64,000 nucleotides of DNA, taken from assembly GCA_933228675.1 (NCBI GenBank), contig OW121741.1, forward strand, positions 81,355,281 to 81,419,280. The letters are read 5' to 3'. Below the pieces are notes generated by a model. It ran no database searches. It saw only the letters and a program-made list of their open reading frames with translations, and had not been told where the DNA came from. The first letter of the stretch is position 1. The number at the start of each line of letters is the position of its first letter. This document shows positions 52,301 to 64,000 of the stretch, piece by piece. Made by a program: the position numbers and the translations under genes. The stretch is from Stomorhina lunata (lineage: Eukaryota > Arthropoda > Insecta > Diptera > Rhiniidae).

Positions 52301-54352
52301 ACTATGACTAGACTATGACTAGACTATGACTAGACTATGACTAGACTATGACTAGACTATGACTAGACTATGACTAGACTATGACTAGACTATGACTAGA
52401 CTATGACTAGACTATGACTAGACTATGACTAGACTATGACTAGACTATGACTAGACTATGACTAGACTATGACTAGACTATGACTAGACTATGACTAGAC
52501 TATGACTAGACTATGACTAGACTATGACTAGACTATGACTAGACTATGACTAGACTATGACTAGACTATGACTAGACTATGACTAGACTATGACTAGACT
52601 ATGACTAGACTATGACTAGACTATGACTAGACTATGACTAGACTATGACTAGACTATGACTAGACTATGACTAGACTATGACTAGACTATGACTAGACTA
52701 TGACTAGACTATGACTAGACTATGACTAGACTATGACTAGACTATGACTAGACTATGACTAGACTATGACTAGACTATGACTAGACTATGACTAGACTAT
52801 GACTAGACTATGACTAGACTATGACTAGACTATGACTAGACTATGACTAGACTATGACTAGACTATGACTAGACTATGACTAGACTATGACTAGACTATG
52901 ACTAGACTATGACTAGACTATGACTAGACTATGACTAGACTATGACTAGACTATGACTAGACTATGACTAGACTATGACTAGACTATGACTAGACTATGA
53001 CTAGACTATGACTAGACTATGACTAGACTATGACTAGACTATGACTAGACTATGACTAGACTATGACTAGACTATGACTAGACTATGACTAGACTATGAC
53101 TAGACTATGACTAGACTATGACTAGACTATGACTAGACTATGACTAGACTATGACTAGACTATGACTAGACTATGACTAGACTATGACTAGACTATGACT
53201 AGACTATGACTAGACTATGACTAGACTATGACTAGACTATGACTAGACTATGACTAGACTATGACTAGACTATGACTAGACTATGACTAGACTATGACTA
53301 GACTATGACTAGACTATGACTAGACTATGACTAGACTATGACTAGACTATGACTAGACTATGACTAGACTATGACTAGACTATGACTAGACTATGACTAG
53401 ACTATGACTAGACTATGACTAGACTATGACTAGACTATGACTAGACTATGACTAGACTATGACTAGACTATGACTAGACTATGACTAGACTATGACTAGA
53501 CTATGACTAGACTATGACTAGACTATGACAAGACTATGACTAGACTATGACTAGACTATGACTAGACTATGACTAGACTATGACTAGACTATGACTAGAC
53601 TATGACTAGACTATGACTAGTCTTTGACTAGACTATGACTAGACTATGACTAGACTATGACTAGACTATGACTAGACTATGACTAGACTTTGACTAGACT
53701 ATGACTAGACTATGACTAGACTATGACTAGACTATGACTAGACTATGACTAGACTATGACTAGACTATGACTAGACTATGACTAGACTATGACTAGACTA
53801 TGACTAGACTATGACTAGACTATGACTAGACTATGACTAGACTTTGACTAGACTATGACTAGACTATGACTAGACTATGACTAGACTATGACTAGACTAT
53901 GACTAGACTATGACTAGACTATGACTAGACTATGACTAGACTATGACTAGACTATGACTAGACTATGACTAGACTATGACTAGACTATGACTAGACTATG
54001 ACTAGACTATGACTAGACTATGACTAGACTATGACTAGACTATGACTAGACTATGACTAGACTATGACTAGACTATGACTAGACTATGACTAGACTATGG
54101 CTAGACTATGACTAGACTATGACTAGACTATGACTAGACTATGACTAGACTATGACTAGACTATGACTAGACTATGACTAGACTATGACTAGACTATGAC
54201 TAGACTATGACTAGACTATGACTAGACTATGACTAGACTATGACTAGACTATGACTAGACTATGACTAGACTATGACTAGACTATGACTAGACTATGACT
54301 AGACTATGACTAGACTATGACTAGACTATGACTAGACTATGACTAGACTATG
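46377..54352 (+). repeat. 11-bp satellite ACTATGACTAG, block 3 (about 725 units)
   Basis: Essentially perfect until about 53520. The last 830 bp carry most of the variants seen (GACAAGAC at 53528, TAGTCTTTGAC near 53620, ACTTTGAC near 53688 and 53842, ATGGCTAG at 54099). Ends ...GACTATG at copy 2. Confidence 0.98.
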
Positions 54353-54408
54353 CGTCTACGTATTCTTGTGCATCTTATGATTCTTCTATTGATTATCCAC
54401 ATTTATTG

Positions 54409-55959
54409 ATGGAAAATCATAATATATCAATACCATACTTGGATTTAGAAACTGTTTCAAATGGCTTAAAAAAACTTAAATTCTCTTATACCCATGGACC
54501 CGACAAAGTTCCCAGCAGTATATTAGTGAAATGCTCCGATGCCTTATGTATTCCATTAACACTTCTGTTTAATATTTCAATTAAAAATGGATATTTACCG
54601 AATATTTGGAAGAAATCGTATATTGTCCCTTTATTCAAATCGGGTAATAGAGAAGACGTCGAAAATTATCGTGGAATCGCAAAACTTAGTACAATACCAA
54701 AACTTTTTGAAAAATTAATTACTGATAACTTAAGTTATCAAGTATCGAACTTAATATCTCCGTACCAGCATGGATTTCAAAAAGGTTGTTCCACAACTAC
54801 CAATCTTTTGCAATTCACTTGTGCTGTGTTTCGTGGCTTCTTTCTGGGAAAACAAACTGATGTCATTTACACCGACTTTAGCAAGGCATTTGATAAAGTA
54901 AACCATAAACTCCTTATTAGAAAACTGCACTCGATGGGATTCTCAAAACTCTTAATAAATTGGATATGCTCATATTTATCAGACAGGTCTCAAAACGTGA
55001 TTTTTGGTAACTGTATTTCCAAAAATATAAAAGTATCATCTGGAGTACCGCAGGGTAGTCACCTTGGACCGCTGCTATTTTTACTTTTCATTAATGACAT
55101 GCCCGATGTAATAAAGTCTTCACATATTTTACTGTACGCTGACGACGTGAAATTGTTTTTAAGTTACGATCAATTATCAGACCATCAACATCTTCAAAAA
55201 GATTTGGACTCATTTTATAATTGGTGTACCAAGAATCTAATGGAACTTAATTTAAAAAAATGTAAAGTAATGCGCTTTGCAAGAAGTAATCCAATAATTG
55301 TTGATTATTGCTTAGGAAATCATAAACTCGATTTTGTTGAAAATTTTATGGATTTGGGAATACTGTATGACCCTAAATTAACCTTTACACCGCATATAAC
55401 TTTAATAATAAATAAAGCCAGGGGCGTGCTTGGCTACATAAAACGATGGTCAAAGGAATTTAATGATCCATACATTGCTAAAACTTTATATATGTCTCTC
55501 GTGCGGCCTATTCTTGAATATGGCTCGATAATTTGGGATCCAATTTATCGAATTCATTCAAATTCTATTGAGTCGGTGCAAAAACAATTTCTTCTTTTTT
55601 GCCTCCGGGGATTACGTTTCGACCCCCGTAATTTACCACCATATCCTGCTCGTCTAGCTCTTATTAAGCTTCCAACACTAGCAAGCCGCAGAACCATGCT
55701 AAATATTTCATTTACTCTAAATGTCTTTAATGGTGTCACATGTTCTGGTTTTTTGATAAATGAAATTCTTTTCAATGTTCCACAACGCCCTACCCGAAAT
55801 TTTATCCCATTGTCGCTGACATTTTTAAGACAAAACTATGCTGATGCTGATCCACTTAGAAGGATGTGTAACACGTTTAATCAGTTTTATAGTTTTATTG
55901 ACTTTTCTTTAAATTTTAATCTTATAAAACAAAATATTTTAAATCATTTAAATTCATAG
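54409..55959 (+). CDS. Non-LTR retrotransposon reverse transcriptase, second identical copy
   Basis: Encodes the same 517-residue product as the frame ending at 46260: motif A Asp157, SGVPQGSHLGP at 212-222, YADD at 244-247, C-terminal WDP region. No amino-acid difference was found. The upstream frame is open from 54353 and lacks the endonuclease half, so the protein could act only with help from a full-length relative. Perfect conservation of an open frame with no selection expected implies a very recent duplication or an assembly duplication. Confidence 0.88.
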   Translation: MENHNISIPYLDLETVSNGLKKLKFSYTHGPDKVPSSILVKCSDALCIPLTLLFNISIKNGYLPNIWKKSYIVPLFKSGNREDVENYRGIAKLSTIPKLFEKLITDNLSYQVSNLISPYQHGFQKGCSTTTNLLQFTCAVFRGFFLGKQTDVIYTDFSKAFDKVNHKLLIRKLHSMGFSKLLINWICSYLSDRSQNVIFGNCISKNIKVSSGVPQGSHLGPLLFLLFINDMPDVIKSSHILLYADDVKLFLSYDQLSDHQHLQKDLDSFYNWCTKNLMELNLKKCKVMRFARSNPIIVDYCLGNHKLDFVENFMDLGILYDPKLTFTPHITLIINKARGVLGYIKRWSKEFNDPYIAKTLYMSLVRPILEYGSIIWDPIYRIHSNSIESVQKQFLLFCLRGLRFDPRNLPPYPARLALIKLPTLASRRTMLNISFTLNVFNGVTCSGFLINEILFNVPQRPTRNFIPLSLTFLRQNYADADPLRRMCNTFNQFYSFIDFSLNFNLIKQNILNHLNS

Positions 55960-56040
55960 TACTTGCTGAATATGTTGTAAAGTGTTGTTTATATGTATCT
56001 AAATTTTTGTAAATGTCTGCAAGGAATTAACTCCATAGAC

Positions 56041-56071
56041 AATAAATAAATAAATAAATAAATAAATAAAT
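56041..56071 (+). repeat. (AAAT)n tail of retrotransposon copy 2
   Basis: 31 bases, directly followed by GACTAGACTATG of the satellite. Confidence 0.9.
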
Positions 56072-59000
56072 GACTAGACTATGACTAGACTATGACTAGA
56101 CTATGACTAGACTATGACTAGACTATGACTAGACTATGACTAGACTATGACTAGACTATGACTAGACTATGACTAGACTATGACTAGACTATGACTAGAC
56201 TATGACTAGACTATGACTAGACTATGACTAGACTATGACTAGACTATGACTAGACTATGACTAGACTATGACTAGACTATGACTAGACTATGACTAGACT
56301 ATGACTAGACTATGACTAGACTATGACTAGACTATGACTAGACTATGACTAGACTATGACTAGACTATGACTAGACTATGACTAGACTATGACTAGACTA
56401 TGACTAGACTATGACTAGACTATGACTAGACTATGACTAGACTATGACTAGACTATGACTAGACTATGACTAGACTATGACTAGACTATGACTAGACTAT
56501 GACTAGACTATGACTAGACTATGACTAGACTATGACTAGACTATGACTAGACTATGACTAGACTATGACTAGACTATGACTAGACTATGACTAGACTATG
56601 ACTAGACTATGACTAGACTATGACTAGACTATGACTAGACTATGACTAGACTATGACTAGACTATGACTAGACTATGACTAGACTATGACTAGACTATGA
56701 CTAGACTATGACTAGACTATGACTAGACTATGACTAGACTATGACTAGACTATGACTAGACTATGACTAGACTATGACTAGACTATGACTAGACTATGAC
56801 TAGACTATGACTAGACTATGACTAGACTATGACTAGACTATGACTAGACTATGACTAGACTATGACTAGACTATGACTAGACTATGACTAGACTATGACT
56901 AGACTATGACTAGACTATGACTAGACTATGACTAGACTATGACTAGACTATGACTAGACTATGACTAGACTATGACTAGACTATGACTAGACTATGACTA
57001 GACTATGACTAGACTATGACTAGACTATGACTAGACTATGACTAGACTATGACTAGACTATGACTAGACTATGACTAGACTATGACTAGACTATGACTAG
57101 ACTATGACTAGACTATGACTAGACTATGACTAGACTATGACTAGACTATGACTAGACTATGACTAGACTATGACTAGACTATGACTAGACTATGACTAGA
57201 CTATGACTAGACTATGACTAGACTATGACTAGACTATGACTAGACTATGACTAGACTATGACTAGACTATGACTAGACTATGACTAGACTATGACTAGAC
57301 TATGACTAGACTATGACTAGACTATGACTAGACTATGACTAGACTATGACTAGACTATGACTAGACTATGACTAGACTATGACTAGACTATGACTAGACT
57401 ATGACTAGACTATGACTAGACTATGACTAGACTATGACTAGACTATGACTAGACTATGACTAGACTATGACTAGACTATGACTAGACTATGACTAGACTA
57501 TGACTAGACTATGACTAGACTATGACTAGACTATGACTAGACTATGACTAGACTATGACTAGACTATGACTAGACTATGACTAGACTATGACTAGACTAT
57601 GACTAGACTATGACTAGACTATGACTAGACTATGACTAGACTATGACTAGACTATGACTAGACTATGACTAGACTATGACTAGACTATGACTAGACTATG
57701 ACTAGACTATGACTAGACTATGACTAGACTATGACTAGACTATGACTAGACTATGACTAGACTATGACTAGACTATGACTAGACTATGACTAGACTATGA
57801 CTAGACTATGACTAGACTATGACTAGACTATGACTAGACTATGACTAGACTATGACTAGACTATGACTAGACTATGACTAGACTATGACTAGACTATGAC
57901 TAGACTATGACTAGACTATGACTAGACTATGACTAGACTATGACTAGACTATGACTAGACTATGACTAGACTATGACTAGACTATGACTAGACTATGACT
58001 AGACTATGACTAGACTATGACTAGACTATGACTAGACTATGACTAGACTATGACTAGACTATGACTAGACTATGACTAGACTATGACTAGACTATGACTA
58101 GACTATGACTAGACTATGACTAGACTATGACTAGACTATGACTAGACTATGACTAGACTATGACTAGACTATGACTAGACTATGACTAGACTATGACTAG
58201 ACTATGACTAGACTATGACTAGACTATGACTAGACTATGACTAGACTATGACTAGACTATGACTAGACTATGACTAGACTATGACTAGACTATGACTAGA
58301 CTATGACTAGACTATGACTAGACTATGACTAGACTATGACTAGACTATGACTAGACTATGACTAGACTATGACTAGACTATGACTAGACTATGACTAGAC
58401 TATGACTAGACTATGACTAGACTATGACTAGACTATGACTAGACTATGACTAGACTATGACTAGACTATGACTAGACTATGACTAGACTATGACTAGACT
58501 ATGACTAGACTATGACTAGACTATGACTAGACTATGACTAGACTATGACTAGACTATGACTAGACTATGACTAGACTATGACTAGACTATGACTAGACTA
58601 TGACTAGACTATGACTAGACTATGACTAGACTATGACTAGACTATGACTAGACTATGACTAGACTATGACTAGACTATGACTAGACTATGACTAGACTAT
58701 GACTAGACTATGACTAGACTATGACTAGACTATGACTAGACTATGACTAGACTATGACTAGACTATGACTAGACTATGACTAGACTATGACTAGACTATG
58801 ACTAGACTATGACTAGACTATGACTAGACTATGACTAGACTATGACTAGACTATGACTAGACTATGACTAGACTATGACTAGACTATGACTAGACTATGA
58901 CTAGACTATGACTAGACTATGACTAGACTATGACTAGACTATGACTAGACTATGACTAGACTATGACTAGACTATGACTAGACTATGACTAGACTATGAC

Positions 59001-62000
59001 TAGACTATGACTAGACTATGACTAGACTATGACTAGACTATGACTAGACTATGACTAGACTATGACTAGACTATGACTAGACTATGACTAGACTATGACT
59101 AGACTATGACTAGACTATGACTAGACTATGACTAGACTATGACTAGACTATGACTAGACTATGACTAGACTATGACTAGACTATGACTAGACTATGACTA
59201 GACTATGACTAGACTATGACTAGACTATGACTAGACTATGACTAGACTATGACTAGACTATGACTAGACTATGACTAGACTATGACTAGACTATGACTAG
59301 ACTATGACTAGACTATGACTAGACTATGACTAGACTATGACTAGACTATGACTAGACTATGACTAGACTATGACTAGACTATGACTAGACTATGACTAGA
59401 CTATGACTAGACTATGACTAGACTATGACTAGACTATGACTAGACTATGACTAGACTATGACTAGACTATGACTAGACTATGACTAGACTATGACTAGAC
59501 TATGACTAGACTATGACTAGACTATGACTAGACTATGACTAGACTATGACTAGACTATGACTAGACTATGACTAGACTATGACTAGACTATGACTAGACT
59601 ATGACTAGACTATGACTAGACTATGACTAGACTATGACTAGACTATGACTAGACTATGACTAGACTATGACTAGACTATGACTAGACTATGACTAGACTA
59701 TGACTAGACTATGACTAGACTATGACTAGACTATGACTAGACTATGACTAGACTATGACTAGACTATGACTAGACTATGACTAGACTATGACTAGACTAT
59801 GACTAGACTATGACTAGACTATGACTAGACTATGACTAGACTATGACTAGACTATGACTAGACTATGACTAGACTATGACTAGACTATGACTAGACTATG
59901 ACTAGACTATGACTAGACTATGACTAGACTATGACTAGACTATGACTAGACTATGACTAGACTATGACTAGACTATGACTAGACTATGACTAGACTATGA
60001 CTAGACTATGACTAGACTATGACTAGACTATGACTAGACTATGACTAGACTATGACTAGACTATGACTAGACTATGACTAGACTATGACTAGACTATGAC
60101 TAGACTATGACTAGACTATGACTAGACTATGACTAGACTATGACTAGACTATGACTAGACTATGACTAGACTATGACTAGACTATGACTAGACTATGACT
60201 AGACTATGACTAGACTATGACTAGACTATGACTAGACTATGACTAGACTATGACTAGACTATGACTAGACTATGACTAGACTATGACTAGACTATGACTA
60301 GACTATGACTAGACTATGACTAGACTATGACTAGACTATGACTAGACTATGACTAGACTATGACTAGACTATGACTAGACTATGACTAGACTATGACTAG
60401 ACTATGACTAGACTATGACTAGACTATGACTAGACTATGACTAGACTATGACTAGACTATGACTAGACTATGACTAGACTATGACTAGACTATGACTAGA
60501 CTATGACTAGACTATGACTAGACTATGACTAGACTATGACTAGACTATGACTAGACTATGACTAGACTATGACTAGACTATGACTAGACTATGACTAGAC
60601 TATGACTAGACTATGACTAGACTATGACTAGACTATGACTAGACTATGACTAGACTATGACTAGACTATGACTAGACTATGACTAGACTATGACTAGACT
60701 ATGACTAGACTATGACTAGACTATGACTAGACTATGACTAGACTATGACTAGACTATGACTAGACTATGACTAGACTATGACTAGACTATGACTAGACTA
60801 TGACTAGACTATGACTAGACTATGACTAGACTATGACTAGACTATGACTAGACTATGACTAGACTATGACTAGACTATGACTAGACTATGACTAGACTAT
60901 GACTAGACTATGACTAGACTATGACTAGACTATGACTAGACTATGACTAGACTATGACTAGACTATGACTAGACTATGACTAGACTATGACTAGACTATG
61001 ACTAGACTATGACTAGACTATGACTAGACTATGACTAGACTATGACTAGACTATGACTAGACTATGACTAGACTATGACTAGACTATGACTAGACTATGA
61101 CTAGACTATGACTAGACTATGACTAGACTATGACTAGACTATGACTAGACTATGACTAGACTATGACTAGACTATGACTAGACTATGACTAGACTATGAC
61201 TAGACTATGACTAGACTATGACTAGACTATGACTAGACTATGACTAGACTATGACTAGACTATGACTAGACTATGACTAGACTATGACTAGACTATGACT
61301 AGACTATGACTAGACTATGACTAGACTATGACTAGACTATGACTAGACTATGACTAGACTATGACTAGACTATGACTAGACTATGACTAGACTATGACTA
61401 GACTATGACTAGACTATGACTAGACTATGACTAGACTATGACTAGACTATGACTAGACTATGACTAGACTATGACTAGACTATGACTAGACTATGACTAG
61501 ACTATGACTAGACTATGACTAGACTATGACTAGACTATGACTAGACTATGACTAGACTATGACTAGACTATGACTAGACTATGACTAGACTATGACTAGA
61601 CTATGACTAGACTATGACTAGACTATGACTAGACTATGACTAGACTATGACTAGACTATGACTAGACTATGACTAGACTATGACTAGACTATGACTAGAC
61701 TATGACTAGACTATGACTAGACTATGACTAGACTATGACTAGACTATGACTAGACTATGACTAGACTATGACTAGACTATGACTAGACTATGACTAGACT
61801 ATGACTAGACTATGACTAGACTATGACTAGACTATGACTAGACTATGACTAGACTATGACTAGACTATGACTAGACTATGACTAGACTATGACTAGACTA
61901 TGACTAGACTATGACTAGACTATGACTAGACTATGACTAGACTATGACTAGACTATGACTAGACTATGACTAGACTATGACTAGACTATGACTAGACTAT

Positions 62001-64000
62001 GACTAGACTATGACTAGACTATGACTAGACTATGACTAGACTATGACTAGACTATGACTAGACTATGACTAGACTATGACTAGACTATGACTAGACTATG
62101 ACTAGACTATGACTAGACTATGACTAGACTATGACTAGACTATGACTAGACTATGACTAGACTATGACTAGACTATGACTAGACTATGACTAGACTATGA
62201 CTAGACTATGACTAGACTATGACTAGACTATGACTAGACTATGACTAGACTATGACTAGACTATGACTAGACTATGACTAGACTATGACTAGACTATGAC
62301 TAGACTATGACTAGACTATGACTAGACTATGACTAGACTATGACTAGACTATGACTAGACTATGACTAGACTATGACTAGACTATGACTAGACTATGACT
62401 AGACTTGACTAGACTATGACTAGACTATGACTAGACTATGACTAGACTATGACTAGACTATGACTAGACTATGACTAGACTATGACTAGACTATGACTAG
62501 ACTATGACTAGACTATGACTAGACTATGACTAGACTATGACTAGACTATGACTAGACTATGACTAGACTATGACTAGACTATGACTAGACTATGACTAGA
62601 CTATGACTAGACTATGACTAGACTATGACTAGACTATGACTAGACTATGACTAGACTATGACTAGACTATGACTAGACTATGACTAGACTATGACTAGAC
62701 TATGACTAGACTATGACTAGACTATGACTAGACTATGACTAGACTATGACTAGACTATGACTAGACTATGACTAGACTATGACTAGACTATGACTAGACT
62801 ATGACTAGACTATGACTAGACTATGACTAGACTATGACTAGACTATGACTAGACTATGACTAGACTATGACTAGACTATGACTAGACTATGACTAGACTA
62901 TGACTAGACTATGACTAGACTATGACTAGACTATGACTAGACTATGACTAGACTATGACTAGACTATGACTAGACTATGACTAGACTATGACTAGACTAT
63001 GACTAGACTATGACTAGACTATGACTAGACTATGACTAGACTATGACTAGACTATGACTAGACTATGACTAGACTATGACTAGACTATGACTAGACTATG
63101 ACTAGACTATGACTAGACTATGACTAGACTATGACTAGACTATGACTAGACTATGACTAGACTATGACTAGACTATGACTAGACTATGACTAGACTATGA
63201 CTAGACTATGACTAGACTATGACTAGACTATGACTAGACTATGACTAGACTATGACTAGACTATGACTAGACTATGACTAGACTATGACTAGACTATGAC
63301 TAGACTATGACTAGACTATGACTAGACTATGACTAGACTATGACTAGACTATGACTAGACTATGACTAGACTATGACTAGACTATGACTAGACTATGACT
63401 AGACTATGACTAGACTATGACTAGACTATGACTAGACTATGACTAGACTATGACTAGACTATGACTAGACTATGACTAGACTATGACTAGACTATGACTA
63501 GACTATGACTAGACTATGACTAGACTATGACTAGACTATGACTAGACTATGACTAGACTATGACTAGACTATGACTAGACTATGACTAGACTATGACTAG
63601 ACTATGACTAGACTATGACTAGACTATGACTAGACTATGACTAGACTATGACTAGACTATGACTAGACTATGACTAGACTATGACTAGACTATGACTAGA
63701 CTATGACTAGACTATGACTAGACTATGACTAGACTATGACTAGACTATGACTAGACTATGACTAGACTATGACTAGACTATGACTAGACTATGACTAGAC
63801 TATGACTAGACTATGACTAGACTATGACTAGACTATGACTAGACTATGACTAGACTATGACTAGACTATGACTAGACTATGACTAGACTATGACTAGACT
63901 ATGACTAGACTATGACTAGACTATGACTAGACTATGACTAGACTATGACTAGACTATGACTAGACTATGACTAGACTATGACTAGACTATGACTAGACTA
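56072..64000 (+). repeat. 11-bp satellite ACTATGACTAG, block 4, runs off the window
   Basis: At least 720 units. The only irregularity seen is a 2-base loss near 62404 (AGACTTGACTAG). No end is reached by base 64000, so the true size is unknown. Confidence 0.98.

Larger units (their letters stand above)
54353..56071 (+). mobile_element. 5'-truncated non-LTR retrotransposon, copy 2
   Basis: Same first base, same coding and 3' UTR sequence, and same array junctions as copy 1 at a distance of 9,699 bp. The tail is 31 bases (56041-56071) in place of 35. This suggests duplication of an existing insertion together with satellite. Confidence 0.92.

Noticed and set aside
44654..56071. Two independent insertions of the same retrotransposon
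   Set aside because: Identical 5' truncation and identical phase in an 11-bp repeat are very unlikely by chance. Duplication or an assembly copy explains it better.

Overview
The window is eukaryotic, very AT-rich, non-coding DNA from an insect. It most likely comes from a fly (Diptera, perhaps a calyptrate). This rests on the kinds of mobile element present: Helentron/DINE-1-like ends, 'mini-me'-type cores leading into GTCT microsatellites, a Tigger/pogo transposase and a DD37E Tc1/mariner-type transposon. Species and chromosome cannot be read from the sequence. No host protein-coding gene, tRNA or rRNA is recognisable. Everything coding-like is transposase or reverse transcriptase, and most of it is broken. 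Tandem repeats make up more than half of the window, which suggests heterochromatin or a satellite-rich arm.

Layout. 1-1202: 3' part of a Tigger/pogo element, with a stop codon in the transposase. 1500-2413 and 3372-3648: a 12-bp satellite in opposite orientations. 3659-12380: about 8.6 kb of an almost perfect hexamer (TTAGTA). 13242-14539: a complete but dead DD37E transposon with terminal inverted repeats and TA target duplications. 14681-20325: a composite of Helentron-like repeats, with a nested 3' end of a LINE, four GTCY microsatellite-seeding cores and two long GTCT tracts. 20.4-20.8 kb and 36.4-37.1 kb: an inverted pair of a dispersed repeat. 21418-34460: four blocks (A, B, C, D) of a 31-bp satellite built on the palindrome TTTTCTATAGAAAA. 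Block D is in reverse orientation and carries a captured copy of DNA from 1.8 kb upstream. 37363-37912: a fold-back (long inverted repeat) element. 38561-39045: an AT-rich relative of the palindrome repeat.

About 22.8 kb is an 11-bp satellite (ACTATGACTAG) in four same-strand blocks: 24354-27150, 40559-44653, 46377-54352 and 56072 to the window end. The last three are separated by two copies of one 5'-truncated non-LTR retrotransposon, each with an intact 517-codon reverse transcriptase frame. Both copies have the same truncation point and the same junctions with the array. They differ, as far as I can see, by one AAAT unit in the tail, so the second probably arose by duplication of array plus element and not by a second insertion.

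The best candidates for something undescribed are: (1) the palindrome-centred 31-bp satellite family, whose period is close to three helical turns and which occurs in both orientations; (2) the retrotransposon carried as a passenger in 11-bp satellite amplification; and (3) the resemblance between the 12-bp, 6-bp and 11-bp satellites, which suggests they derive from one another. The very long open frames across the hexamer, 12-mer and GTCT arrays are artefacts of period-3-compatible repeats and are not annotated as genes.
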